Positions 10,671 to 23,448 of a stretch of 64,000 nt of DNA are shown in pieces (position 1 is the first letter of the stretch; each line of letters begins with the position of its first letter). The stretch comes from Pyrocephalus nanus. Taxonomy: Eukaryota; Chordata; Aves; Passeriformes; Tyrannidae. Under the pieces are notes generated by a model. It saw nothing but the letters and a program-made list of their open reading frames with translations. It had not been told where the DNA came from and ran no database searches. The translations under genes and the position numbers were made by a program. The stretch is from positions 1,614,001 to 1,678,000 of the forward strand of contig CM076264.1 of assembly GCA_038380795.1 (NCBI GenBank), written 5' to 3'.

Positions 10671-12690
10671 TTGTGGTTCTTGAAGATGCCTTTGAGTTTA
10701 TAGTTCCTAAAACAGAAGTAGCAACTCTTGCTCTATACAGAGTTACCAAAGAAGAGCAAAGAGAATGAGGGAACTGTGAAGTCATTTTTTATGCATCTTG
10801 CTTGTGTTAAAACACCATGGTTTGAAACCCTCATGGGTAAAGGGCTGAGTTGCAGAGGAACCTGGGAAATCTGCAGAGAACATTTGAAGGATGTCTGGAA
10901 AGTTCGTGTTTATGGACTAGTGCTCTGGAGTCGGAAGGAGCCAGTTGTCATATCGGGAGAGGAGCTCATTCCAGTGACAAACTTGCTTGAGTGGCTTGAG
11001 TACCCTTCCTGTGGAAAAAGGAGATGCAAGCGGTCTTACATTTTAGTTTGATTCTCTCCAGAAGAATGATTTCTTTCAAAGTCCTTTCCTTGAGTGGATG
11101 AAGTTTTCCAGACATTGTCTGAAAGAAATACCGATGCTAAAATCTCATTTTCTCTTTTCATGCAGAAATCTGCTTGGTGTTCTGTCCAAGCTCATTAGTC
11201 ATTACACTAGTGCTTAGGTTACTTTGGAGGACCCAGGCCTCCTGTTTTGGAGGAATTGTTCTTCCGTGGCGGTGGGTCACAAGGAAGGAGTTCACAAGAA
11301 TTAGCTGCAAACACTTTCTGGCAAGAAATTACTTTTCAGCTCTTGGGCTGTTGTTTTCTTCGCAGTCTTGTTTTGGGCTGATATGAGTAAGTCTATTTTG
11401 AGCTGCCCTTAAATGGATGTCACGTAGAGGACAGTCTTGTTAAAACTTGGGAGTTGCCTGCTCAGCACTTGGGTTCTGCACTCTTGGCTGTGGTTGGAGG
11501 ATACAGCAAATCCAGCTTTAGGGCACCGAGAACCGAACTAAGATCACGACTCTCCCATGAAGCAAAACACCAGCCCAGCAGCAAACACATTTTGCTGGTG
11601 AGGTGAGCTGAACATTTCTAAATGCATTGCCTTTATGCAGGACCATGTGTTGTCTGCTCATACCACTCTGCTTTTATGCTGCATCATGTTCCTCACGTTG
11701 GAGCTGGTGTCCTGGTGAAGGAGCCCGTATCGCTCCGTCCGCTGACTAATGCGGCGAGAACGCAATCATGTGCCCCCGCCTGCTCTGGGGCAGCCTCTGA
11801 TTAATGACTAATTGGTCTGCAGGGCCGACTGTAAAGATCAGGGACGGGGGCTGCTCCTCACTGGCATCACCCCTGGAAGGCGAGGTGACGAGTGGGTCAC
11901 TGTGACGCATTGCTGTCACGAGCTGAGCGCATGGACGGGCAAGGGGCACCCGCAGGTGGTGCTCTGCTCCGCGCTCCGGCCACCTGCTCCCTGGAAGTTT
12001 ACAACATCCCCCTTTGCTCTCTCTGCAGGCGCTGCCAAGGGTGGGACTGTGTGGATGATGGCTCTGTGGGCTGGTGGCCCTGGCAGTGAGGCTCCCTCAG
12101 ACTGTCTCTAATCCCAGTGGCTGCTGATGTTCTTAAACAACAGTTTTCTACCAACCTGCCTCTCCAGTATTACGACGTGAAATTTTGAGGAGTGCAAGTT
12201 TTCCTGCCTGTGGGTGCAAGTCTGGTTAGCCAGGGACCACACACATGTGGTGTTGTCACAACAGCCCGGTCACAGCACGGCAGATGCTGTCCTGGAGCAG
12301 GATCTGTGGCCACACAAGAAGGCAGTTGTCACTCGCAGTCGTGTTTGTGCTGAGTGATCCTCGTGGGTGTCACTCGTGAGGGACCAGCATCCCGTGGGCT
12401 CTGTGGCTTGTGGAATCAGTGTTTTGCTGAGCACTTGGCTCTCCTGGGAGACAGAACGGCTCCCTGGGTCTGTGATGCTGTGGGCTGTGACTCTCTTCTG
12501 ACTGGAGCCTAAATTGGTGGAAGTGATGAAATTCTTTATTTCAGTTTAGTCTCAGATGGCTTTAAAATAACTTGGTTTTGCATTTCTCTCCCTTTTCTCC
12601 TCTCTGGAAGTGCTGTTTCTTCATCTTCAGTAAACTTCCACTGGCTTGTGGTTTTGTGGGATTTTTTATTATATTTTTGTTTCTTGCTGC

Positions 12691-12809
12691 TTTTTTTTTT
12701 TTTTTGGTGGGTGTTTGTGGTTTTTGTTTGTTTGTTTGTGAGGGTTTTTTTTGTTTGTTTGTGGGTTTTTTGTTCATTTTGTTTTGTTTTGTTGTTGTTT
12801 TTTTTTTTT
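12691..12809. repeat. T-rich/(TTTG)n low-complexity region
   Basis: T runs alternate with TTTG and TTG units over about 120 bp in intron 1. The opposite strand is A/C-rich. Lysine- and asparagine-rich or phenylalanine-rich translations of this region are artefacts of the simple sequence. Confidence 0.9.
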
Positions 12810-14624
12810 CCTTCCCAGTGGAGGCAAGAAGGGCAGTTAGTTTGAAAGTTGGCTGTTTGCATTTCTGGCTCTCAGATCTGCATTAGTTTTGAGTAACTAT
12901 TATTAAATTAGCATTTGATGCATGCACCGGGACCGATGCCAGTGACCTTCCTCAGCAGAGATTTTGTCTTGTCACCCCAGGGAACCGTCACTATAAAGGT
13001 CTTCCAGATGAGCAGTTGGTACCCAAGTGAGGATGAGGTTGAAAGCCCACTGGTTTTCTTGCTTGTCTTATATTTTTGGAGAAATCCTTTCCTCTGTCTG
13101 AGTCACGTGTGTGTGCTGGCATTTAGTTTTGGTAGGTGTACCCTTCTGGTTTAGTTTTACATCTTGTGTGCTCTGATCATACCCCTGTGGATGTGAGCTC
13201 AAGTGGTATCATGTCCCATCTTACTCTGGAGTAATTGCTCCAGGATGGAAATATTGCAGATTTTCCAGAGACTGCCATCTAGTAATCAGGTAAAGTTGGC
13301 AGGATTTGGTGATAAGAGCACTTGGAGAATTTCCTGCTTGTGGAAGTGGTGAAGCAGTTTCCTGAAATCATCCCTGTTAAAAATATCCTTTCTGCTGGAT
13401 TATGTTTTTGAAACCAGCATGTCGTGAAACCACGTCAGAACGCTTCAAATGGGATCAGAAATGCTGCGCCTGCACTCTGGGAAGTGCTGAGGGTGCATTA
13501 GCTCCCTTGGCTGCTTCACATATGTCCGAAATGTTTTAGACAACAGGCTCTCCGCCTCTGCCAGCCCAGCTTTGTGCTGGATCAGGCCTTGCCTGCCCTC
13601 CTCACAGCAGGAAGCCGGCACACTCTCTGTACTCGTGTTACCATCGGTGGTCCAGAGCTTTGCGATGCTTTTAGAGTGACTTCAGCATCTCGGAGGTGAC
13701 TGGGGAGGTGATGGTGGGACAAGGCGCAGCTCCAGGAGTGGAGCATTTCAAAGTCAGAAGCCCGAGGGAAGGGAAAAGCTCCAAACTGTAATTACAGTAG
13801 TGAAATTAAGCCATGAGCTGGCCTGACACGTTTTGTGGGGCGTGCTGGGGGTGATCACTGGGGAGAACTTTCTCCCCCAAAGCAGTCCGAGGGGAGGACA
13901 GGTGCGGGAGCTGCTTGCTGGGAAGCCGGGATTGAGCGTGCCGGATTGTTTTCCCTGGAGGAAAGCAGCCCTGGGTGAGCGGTGCCAGTGGCGCGCTGCT
14001 CCACCCCGCATTGTACACACTGCCTGTTCCTTTGCTCAGTGGGAAATGGACTTAAACCCAGCACCTCCCATTCCAGATAACCTCGTTCTTTTAAAGGCAG
14101 GACTGAGCTCTAACATCCTCATTTATAGGTGGGAATCTACCTCGGGCCAGGCTTCCCATGCCTTGCTTTTGGAAATTCTGTGTGGGCAATACATGGTAGA
14201 TGATGGGAAAAATTCCTGCAGTTGCTGTTTCTTTGTCCAGGTTTCTACATAGGTGTATCCTATTCTGTACTTTGAAAGTTACATGCTGAGGTGATGTCAG
14301 GTACACGCTTGCAATGGTTCCTGGTCCTACGACACAGCACACTTAGGCACAGATTCCCTGAAAAGAGCTCTTAACACCAGGCTGGAACAAGGAGCTGCTA
14401 CTTTATAAACCAGGACTGGTTTCAAACAGACACACGGTCAAGTAAGAAGTTGCCTCCAAGGCATAAAACTGTAACAAAAATGTTGCAGGACATGACATTG
14501 TCACGGTAATAAATAGCAAAAAATAGATCAGATGCCACAGGGTGGCTTGAAATAATAATTTTTAGGAAAAATCCACTACTGCTTGTGGGTATAAAACCCA
14601 ACATTCTGCCTGTAAAGAAAGCGC

Positions 14625-14642
14625 TTTTTTTTTTTTTTTTTT
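14625..14642. repeat. Poly-T tract
   Basis: A run of 18 T in intron 1. No element is attached. Confidence 0.9.
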
Positions 14643-17600
14643 ATCATTTCTGTTTCATGCTTTACAGAAAATTAAGCTATGAAAAATGTCTGGTTTATGT
14701 TATCCTCAAACAGATATATTCATAATATTTGCCGTCTGAAATCACTTCTTCCTGTGGATTCATCTCATTTGATTCCATCTCACAAAGCTCCTGCGGAAGT
14801 GCAAGCCAGGATTCCTTTCAGGGTGTCTCTGTACCTTTTCCTGGCTGTAGCTATGTGAAATGTAGCAGATGGATGTGGGATGTGGCAGGAGCCAGGTGCT
14901 CAGCAGCAGAGATTCACCCCATCCCGCTGGAGAGGGGCTTGCACTGAGATCCTGCAATTCCCAAATGAAGCTGGAGTGCAGTGCAGCCTTCTCTTTGCTG
15001 AGTCTCCAGCTTCATGGTTTCCTTGAAGAGAAGGAAATGAAAACAAAGAGGCAGCTGACTTTATCAGCTTTTATAGAGTTATGTCATTTTATGGTAAGTA
15101 ATCTAAACATAATGAAACAAAGGCTTCAACTGTTACACCTGCCCCGGCATCCAGTGCCAGCGTTCTCCCTGTATTTCCCCGTGTTTTGATATTGTTACTT
15201 TATTGTTTGTGCACAAGAAAACTGCAACTTCATTCATTCCTAATTGCTTTTCCCAGGAGTTACTTCATTTTTGGAACGTATCCAACTTGCAGAGTTCTTG
15301 CAGAGTTGTCAGGGATTAAAATTGAAATCCAAATGATAGAACTGATTTTGTCAACGCAAATGCAAATGATTCTTACCTCCGTTTCAGGAAGGTGCTCTCT
15401 TGGGCTTCACCTATGAGTTGAGATAAAGCTTTAGAGTTCTTGACGTTCCAGTCTGTAGGAGTTTTTGAAAACAAGGTTTAGTCAAGAACTGAGAGTCATA
15501 TTTAAATCCTATCATGGGACTTAATTTCAATCCCTGAGAACACCTCTGTAGAGGGAAACATTTCACCTAATGAGGTGACTTAATTGGGAATTTATTTGGT
15601 GTATAAATATTACAGTGCATGTTCTTTGTGCAGGAAGCAGCGGGTTCTGTCCTGCTCTGCTCGGGGTGAGTACAGCCTTTTGCTGAGAAAGCTTGTAAAT
15701 AAATGCTGCTTTAAAGCTGACGGGAAAATGCATCCAAGATAAATTTGGCAACGTGTTCCAGAAGTGCATCAGCGAGGCCGTGCTGAGTATAGTCAGAAGC
15801 TCATTTTTTCTGTGTGATAGAGCCCATATGCAAGTATGTGAGAAAACCAAAGCACATCAGGGCCCTAAAACGGAACGAGTTGCATTAGGTCTGTTTATTC
15901 AAGCATTTGCGTATGGGCTGTGAGAGCATCAGCTGGGACCAAGTCTCCTTCCTGGTTTCCTGTTTACTTGGCCACTACAATTGCAGTATCCGAGTGCTTC
16001 ACAGGTTGCAGAGAAAAGGAATAGTGGTATCTCTGTCTCTGTGCAGCCCGTTTGGCTGGCTGGCTCATTCCCTTTGGGATGCACACTCGGCATCTAACCC
16101 AGGTGGCTTGGTGAGGGCACCTGCTGTCACTGATGGGAAAACCTTTGGTGGCTCTTTTCCCTGCTCAGGTCCCTCTCTAGACACTGTCCAGACACTCCAG
16201 GTCTGGCCAGTGGTTATGCTGGTGTCTCTGTAGTTGAAGGTTGGATGTTGTTGCTCGTCACAAGTAGTGTTGGTTCCACCTGTGGGGAGCAGTGTGGGGC
16301 TGTGGGTGTTCCTTACTGGAACAGTCTCCCCTTTTGCGTTTGGGAGCTACCTGGTGAGGGGAAGCGGTTTGTGTGTGGATTCAGGAGTAATCCGTGTGGG
16401 ATTTGGCACCTGCCAAACAGCTCAGCCCATGATGCCCAGTGTGCTCTTCGCTTGGGTTTGTCTTTTCTCCCCCAGCATCCCCATCCACGAGCTCCCACTC
16501 CACTTTGTGCACAGCAGTTTTCCGAGGAAAAAAATCTGGACGGGTCAGTGGTGCCGGGCTCTGTCAAGCACTCGAGGGTGGTTGATCCTGCACACGCAGG
16601 AGGAGGATCCTATTTGTCTTTGCCTTTCCCAGGAGTGTGAACAGCTTCCCCACGGCAGCCGGGCAGAGCTGTGGCGCAGGAGCTGCCGGCGCTGCTGCAC
16701 CGTGACCCGGCGTTCTCTCTCTTCCCTCAGCCCTTGCCCCACTCCACGCCCCAGCTCGCTGGGTTGCTCTTTAATGTGACTTTCACACGGCTCTGCATTA
16801 CGCTGCTTCAATTACGGAACTGGCTCCGTTTCTTTTTCCTCGTGCGCTCCGGAGTTTGCTGCAGTTTCTTCCTGATTGCAAAAGCCGTTGGAAATGGGCA
16901 GAATCGTAAAAGCTTATCAGCGAGCAGTAACTCTCCCCTCGTGCTCCCCAGCTCTCTTAGGCGTTTATTCACTCCAGCGAGTTGTAACTCAGCGCAACAA
17001 CTCGTGTTGCCACATCAGCCCTTCTTTATTTACGCCAAACACCACTTTCCCTCTCTGCTGCCCTCAGTCCCCGAGTTCCACGGCTCCGGAGCTGTGCAGC
17101 CGGGCGGTGGCAGCACTCCATCTCCCGGGGGAGCTGGGGCTGGCCTCGAGTAGCACTGGGAACAGGAACTCCGAGGTTACTTGCTGCTTGGAAAATGCCT
17201 TGCAAGTGTTTGGTGCTGCAGCGCAGAGACCTGCGGAAAGATTTCCTGATGTGATGAGCAAAACAGATGCTGGCAGATGAGTGCAGCCATTAGGAAGTCT
17301 AGGATCCCTGTTAGTATTAAGCTGGTCTTGTTCTTTCTGAGTAGTCTGCTGGAATATTTCTGTGAGCTGTATCTGCAGATTCGAGTTGCTGCAGTGCCGG
17401 CTAGGCCGTGTGTGACTCTCGTTCAAACCCTATTGACACATAACATCATGTCTAAAAATATTTGGCACCGATCTAATCATTGGCCCGGAGAGGCCAATTA
17501 CTCAAGCAGCTCGTGTTTTTTCACTGGAGTGTGTTCTGTCAGATCTGGACCCTGAAAATAGAAACCCGGTGGTTTTTTTGATTATTTTTTTTTTAGGTTT

Positions 17601-17876
17601 GTTTGCAAAATGTTGCAGTAGCAGTCACGAGGATGTGAATCTAGATGAGAAGTGCCTGAATGTCCCTTTGCTTACAACCAGGAGCTGCTAAAACAGGCTT
17701 AATTGAAGGCACACCTCCTCTCAGAGGCCCTAAAATTATTTTCACCCTTTTTTCTCTCTCTGTCTCCTTCCATGGGATGGTCACAATACCTGGCCTTGCT
17801 GAGGTGCTTCACTGACAGGACTCTTCCAGTTTTCCCCTGAAGACCCAACTCAAGATTTTCTTGTGGTTTCACATGA

Positions 17877-17893
17877 TTTTTTTTTTTTTTTTT
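17877..17893. repeat. Poly-T tract
   Basis: A run of 17 T in intron 1. No element is attached. Confidence 0.9.
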
Positions 17894-20748
17894 AAGTTTC
17901 TGCAACTCCCATTTCATCATATCAGGGGGGCTGAAACAGTTTCCCCGTGCAAATTGGTAAAGGATGTTTTCTTGCTAGATTTTGGCCTGCCAGAAATGCT
18001 GTGTTAATCTGAGAAGGGCAGAAAAGACCAAGTCAAGGAGGGTGACGCTTGGAGTCTAATCACCAAACTCCTGCGGATTAGAGCCGGGGCGCCGAGCCAA
18101 GGCAACCCAAGCTCTATTCCTGGCCCTTTAAAACCCCCCAGCTCCTTTGGATCCGTGTTTCAGGGAAAGCACCAGCCTTGCAGTGTGTCCTAAGCAGTTT
18201 TCCAACCCTCTGGGGCTGGAAAGCGTGGCTGTTAAATGTGACAAACCCATTCCAGGTGCCGTTCCTGGGAGCGAGGGGGGGCCATTCCCTCTGCTGTGGG
18301 TGCTCAGTGCCTGGCAGGGTGACACCGGGAGGATGCTCTGCTGTTGTGGGCAGGTTGAGCAGATATTTCACCGAGGGGATGGCACCTGAGAACTCTCAGC
18401 ACTGTATTCCTCACAGGCAGTGGAAATTGCTCCCTTCCTTTCCCTTTTCCCCCTCTACTGGACTGCACATTCTCAACTGCCCCACGCCTGGGCTGATGCT
18501 GCCTATGACAGAGGAGCTCCCCTGGGGACACAGTGTTTGGGGGGGCTGTGGGATACACAGGTGCCTAACACACCTGCTTATATGTCCATTCTCAGGGAGC
18601 AGGGGTGAATCCCGGGGTAAGAACAGACTTTACATGGGAATAAAGCGCCTGCGGTTTGTGTTGGGTCTGGAAATCCAGTCCCATCTGTTCCAGATGTTTC
18701 CAGTTGTGTTTATAGCAAGCTGCTACTGTGCTGCTTTGTGGGGAAAAAACAATAACATAAAAAAATAAATATTGGGTTGTGCCTTCACAACCGTTGCGAA
18801 CAGGCAAGGGCATCCATGGAATATGTTCCCTTTTGTTGCCTCAGAAAAGATGCATAAATAGTCTTGAATAATTGAGTGTGGAGCTGGAGCTTTCAGGGGA
18901 GGCTGAGTGCTGGCTTGGCGTGCTGTGCTGGCAGGGAGCACGTCCCACCCCTCCGTGCCCGGCAGCAGCTGCTCGGGGAATGGCACCTTTCCTAGCCCAG
19001 GGAAATTTCTGCTGGAAATCCTCTGCCTTCTGGGATTCGGGCAGGAACAGCCTGTGCAAAGGGGAGCTGGGTCTGGACTGGACCTAAACCTGGGGGCTGG
19101 TGCTCACACATATTTTTGGGTACGGTGCTTTATTATTCATTGCCATCCAATAATCCAAATGAAAAATGTGTATTTCTATAGGCTTCCATAGTGGGTTTGA
19201 ATCTGACCTATTTTTCTTCATTGTTTTTTTATTTGTGACATATTTGAGACTTATTTTTTGGGAGTTCAGCTGCAGACCAAGAGCCAAGGATGAGGCCATG
19301 GGTGGGTTAGTAAAGACACTTGGGGTGGAGGAAAACTTGGCAGAGATGGCAGAGTGGCTGCTGGGCTCCTGCTCAGGAAATGGGACTCTGGTGCTTCCTT
19401 TTGTGACTGAGTTTTGGTTTTTATTTTTTACTTTCTATTCAGGTAGGTGTTGGCATGCAAGTTAGACACCCTAAGGCGTTCTGATTTCTTGGTATTCATC
19501 CGTTCAGGTTTTACAGTTGTGAATTTGAATAGTGTCTTAAAATAATTGTAAAATTAAGTATTTGCTGCTACTGCTCTGGGAGGATGCTGCATGGAAGCAA
19601 TATGGATGGGAAGAAGTTCTGAAGGCCTCGTCTCTTTCTGGATTGAGTTTGTCTCTATTCCACCAAAGGGAAATAAGGAAAAGGTGTTTTATGCCTGGTT
19701 TTTGGTAGGAAAACAGATTACCATCCCAGTCCCAGCTGTACTCGCATACAAAGCTCCCCCAGCAACTGCCCAGCAGTGAGCAGCAAATGTGTGCTTAGCC
19801 TCTAAGGAGATTATTTAACACAGCTCCAATTTTTTTTTTTTATTATTATTTTATTATTTTTGTATTTGCTTGTCAAGACTGGATTTGCAGATGTACCCTT
19901 GGAAAGTAGGCAAGGTCTGATTTCGTGGGGGAAACAGCAGCAGGAGCACTGGGCAGCGCTGCAGGAGCACAGCGATGGCCGAGGCGTGGAATTAGGAGTC
20001 TCTGTTGTCCACAGAAACAGATCAGAGGTGGAGGGAAAAGGGGAGGGGAAGGAAGGGCAACTACTAAAACCCTTCCCCAAATGGATGAATGAATGGGTGA
20101 CACACATAAATGACTGCTGTGATGGTCTGACTTACTGTAGCTCGGTCTCGGGATAATCCTCATATGTCAGATTTCTGTAAGGCCAGCATGTGACACAAAG
20201 CTGGGCTCCCAGCAGACAAGTGTGCTGTGCTGGTATTAAGGGGCTGGCCGGAGCCGGGCTGTGCAGTGGAACGTGTGTCCGTGTGCAGGGTGCCTGCTCG
20301 CCTCCGGACGCAGCCCCGCCGCTGCCGCCCGCCAGGAGAGCTTGACTGGGAAGCTGGAACTCCACAAACTCTTGGCTATTGCATAGACAGCCCCCAACCT
20401 GCCTGCGTCTCTGTACTTTGTAGAAAAAAAGGGGGAAAAAAACCCACAAACCCTAACCCAAGAAACAGGAAAACCCCCAAAGACTTGTAGCCGGGATTAC
20501 CTTGCTCACACCTGTCACCGCTGATGTCCTCTCAAGGTCAGAATTCGAGCTACGTGAGGCCAGCTTAGAGCAAACGCCATGTGAAAGGAGCTCTATGAAG
20601 GAACAGCAGGCGCTGGAAGGAGGACAGGAGTGCCCACAGGAACATGAACAACAGCTTGCAAGTTAACCTGCCCAGGACCTGGGCTGGTTCGAACAGCTCC
20701 CTCCAGGAGAAGTCTGAGCATTCCTTTTTTCTTTTCTATTACTATAGG

Positions 20749-20821
20749 ATGGAGGACGAGGCAGTACTGGATAGAGGGGCTTCCTTCCTTAAACATGTAT
20801 GTGATGAAGAAGAAGTGGAAG
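20749..20821 (+). CDS. SLC4A4: SLC4A4 exon 2: start of NBCe1-B (residues 1-24 and first base of codon 25)
   Basis: This is the first coding exon of the electrogenic Na+/HCO3- cotransporter NBCe1-B, a plasma-membrane protein of the SLC4 family. It encodes [20 protein letters not shown] followed by Glu-Glu-Val-Glu, which I recognise as the NBCe1-B amino terminus. The acceptor is TTTTCTATTACTATAG|G, so the exon begins at 20748, one base before the ATG. The donor is GAAG|GTAAGAG at 20821/20822. It ends in phase 1, and the leftover G joins the GG of exon 3 to make Gly25. The acidic start is part of the B-specific autoregulatory segment that in mammals takes part in IRBIT control. In the spliced mRNA the ATG has A at -3 and G at +4. 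The product is an exon fragment, not a complete protein. Confidence 0.95.
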
Positions 20822-22337
20822 GTAAGAGACTCGGACTGCTGGGGAGGAAGGGTGCCTTTGCCTTGGTGTTTGTGTGTAGGATGGGCAGAGAATCCTAAAA
20901 CCGAGTGAAACACGAGTAAACTTGGTCGGGGCAGAAGTGGCTTTTTAAAGAAATCCTCCCTTTCAGTTCGGGAGCGAACGTTGTCGCACGTGCCGGCACA
21001 CGCTGCCGCTGCCCCCAAAGTCCTGTTGGCCGTGTCTGTGGAACACCTGAGCTGTTTGCTTTGCTTCCCTCTGGGAACAGAGTTTGGGCAACGCTCGCCT
21101 ATCACTGCTGCCCTGGGGAGTGCAGGAATACAGAGGCAGGTGGAGGAGCCGAGTGGAAAAAGCAGCAGAATTCGTACTGAGTGTTGGGGGGGACGGTTGC
21201 CTGGGTTGTCCTCTGAGCTCGGGAGGCATAAAGAAAAGGGTTTTCCCTTGAGGAAGAACTTTTTAACAGAGCAGTTTCCTCACATTTTTAGGGAAAGAGT
21301 AGACTCCTTTGGAAGTGTTTTTGTTTTCTCTCTAAAAATGTTGTGAAATCTCAAAGGTGAAAGGAATGTAAAAAAGTTTACTTTAAGGTTGTTCCTGGAA
21401 AATTCTGAAGCTGATAGGAGTGAGTTATTTGCAGCAAATCCTCTTTTTCTTATTTTCTGAGAATCAGCTGATCATGGGCATGATAAACTAGTGGGGGAGA
21501 AGGAAGGGAGCATGATAGGGTAGGACTCTACTAGAAAGGAAAGGATGTGACCTTGCAACACTATCCTTCCCCTCCTGACTTGAAGATATAATTTTATTCT
21601 AATTTATTTGCAAACAAATGCCAGTGGCTTTTAGGTTGAAAATGCTTTGAAAGGTGTAATGTTACAGGCATGTCATTGTCACCGGTAATGGGCAGGAAAG
21701 GATCCGGCAGTAGGAGAGAAAATAATCTCCAAGAAGAGGAGTTAGAACACTTCCAGCAAACCAAGCCAGTTCTTTCCACGAAAAACCTGTTTTCTTGCTC
21801 TCTGGGATGAAGTAATCTGTGCTGAGTCGCTATAAATCATCACGTTGTGTTTAATGAGGCCATTTGCTGTCTGCGGGGTCGGGTTTGTATTAGCCTTTTG
21901 CTGCTGGAATAATTGGCACTTTGGCACAGCAGAACCACTTGAGAGGGGAGAGAGGAAGAATATTTCTCATGTTTTATTGTCTTAAATGTTGCCACATGCT
22001 GTTGTGGTGCGTATTGCCCACGTGTGACGCTGCAGGAATATAATGCAAGTGCTTGTTGGTGACGAGGAGTGTGGGAAGATCCTTCTGACTGTCTGCAGGG
22101 GCTGTGAAAAACTTGTGGTTAATGCAGCAGTGGTGTGTTTATATCCCACGTTCCAATGTGCATATCCTCATTTGGTTCAGTTGGGCTAAGAGACCATTTG
22201 CATCTCACTGGGGGAAGGAGGAGAGGAGGTAAAACAAGTATTTCTGATTGCACACGACAGGCCTCTGGATCTGGAGCTGCTTGGCTGAGCCTCCGGAGAG
22301 CCTCGGAGCTGTGTAACCAGCTAATTCCCTGGAATGA

Positions 22338-22590
22338 ATTGTAGACTCAGAGCGCTCTGGCTCGGAAGGGACCTTAAAGATCATCTGGTTCCCACCCCCT
22401 GCCATGGGCAGGGACACCTTCCACTAGCCCAGGTTGCTCCAAGCCCTGTCCAACCTGGCCTTGGACACTGCCAGGGATGGGGCAGCCACAGCTTCTCTGG
22501 GCAACCTGTGCCAGGGCCTCCCCACCCTCACAGGGAAGAATTTCTTCCTAATATCTAATCTAACCCTGCCCTCTGTCAGTTTAAGATCCA
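22338..22590 (-). mobile_element. CR1 LINE 3'-end fragment
   Basis: The + strand reads as the complement of the CR1 3' end: GGAAGGGACCTTAAAGATCA, then the GCCATGGGCAGGGACACC, CCAACCTGGCCTTGGACACT and GGCAACCTGTGCCAGGGCCT blocks, ending near CCCTGCCCTCTGTCAGTTT. It is 5' truncated, as is usual for CR1, and has no coding capacity. Confidence 0.92.
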
Positions 22591-23434
22591 GTGGAAGGGC
22601 TAAAACGTCAGAGTACAGACCTTTGGCTGACACTTGGTGCAGATGCTTTTAAGTCCCTGCTAGATTCCTGCACTGCCAGTGGGGTGTTTTCAAGGAGGAG
22701 AGCATCTGTCTGGAGGCCTGGAGCTGTGAGCTCCAAAGTGCCCTCCATTACTGCCCCACTTTCCTGCTGTGGTTTCAACTTGCTGTTCTAAAAGGCTTTC
22801 AGGGGCTGCATCCTCTGTAGAGGGAGGTAACAGCAAGGGCAATTGTTACCTTCAGGTGTGTGTTATATTTTTAGCCTACTTTCATGAGAAAGCAACATAC
22901 ATATCCCGAAATGGTTTGCTTCTCTTGTCTCATCTTTCCATTCCTCTCCCAAGTGTTTTTTTACTGTCAGTATTGATTGAGTTTCTTAGGAAGGCTCTTC
23001 ATTCATTTAATTTCACTGATCTCGAGCTGAGAGACTGTTTTTTTTTACCCTCTGTGAGGGAAAAGGGGAGTTGTAACCTTTACCAGAAGAGAGCTGGTGG
23101 TGTAGTGATAGAGCAGTTGAACTTGGGGATTCCCTGGCTGCAGGGGTTTGCAGGAGAGAACAGGAAATCTCTTCAGCAAAGCATTTTAACATGCCTCGAA
23201 ACCAGGCTGCCTTTGCTGCTTGTGAGTCTGTTTGATCCCAGAATTTTGAAGTTGTCACCTGGAGCATTCCTCCTTGGCGTGTTCTTTGGGACAAGGGAGG
23301 AACATGCCTTACTTGGTCAGTGATGCCCTCGGGTTATGCCTGTGGGAGGGAGATAGAAACTCTGAAGGACCACGTCACCCACTGATTTGATTATGTAAGG
23401 ATGTGGGGGCGAGGGAAGGACTTGGCTTTTTAAA

Positions 23435-23448
23435 GGGGGGGGGGGGGG
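23435..23448. repeat. Poly-G run (G14)
   Basis: Fourteen consecutive G in intron 2. Length-variable and error-prone in sequencing. Confidence 0.85.

Larger units (their letters stand above)
2570..20747 (+). other. SLC4A4 intron 1
   Basis: This 18.2-kb intron runs between the exon 1 donor (GTGAGCG) and the exon 2 acceptor (a pyrimidine tract ending ACTATAG). It contains poly-T tracts (2691-2710, 6976-6995, 12691-12809, 14625-14642, 17877-17893), a G10 run at 5131-5140, a CpG-rich shore at about 3010-3250, a CR1-like fragment near 8130-8185 and a minus-strand ERV fragment near 10040-10670. A CpG- and TAAT-containing block at 11715-11985 may be regulatory. No other exon or RNA gene was recognised. 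Confidence 0.7.

Noticed and set aside
16234..16779. Plus-strand open frame of 181 codons in intron 1
   Set aside because: Low-information Cys/Ser/Pro-rich translation with an equally open overlapping frame; no homology signal.
18178..18768. Plus-strand open frame of 196 codons in intron 1
   Set aside because: No recognisable domain, and overlapping open frames on both strands suggest chance.
20447..20460. Telomere-like CCCTAACCC
   Set aside because: Only about one and a half units, not an interstitial telomeric array.
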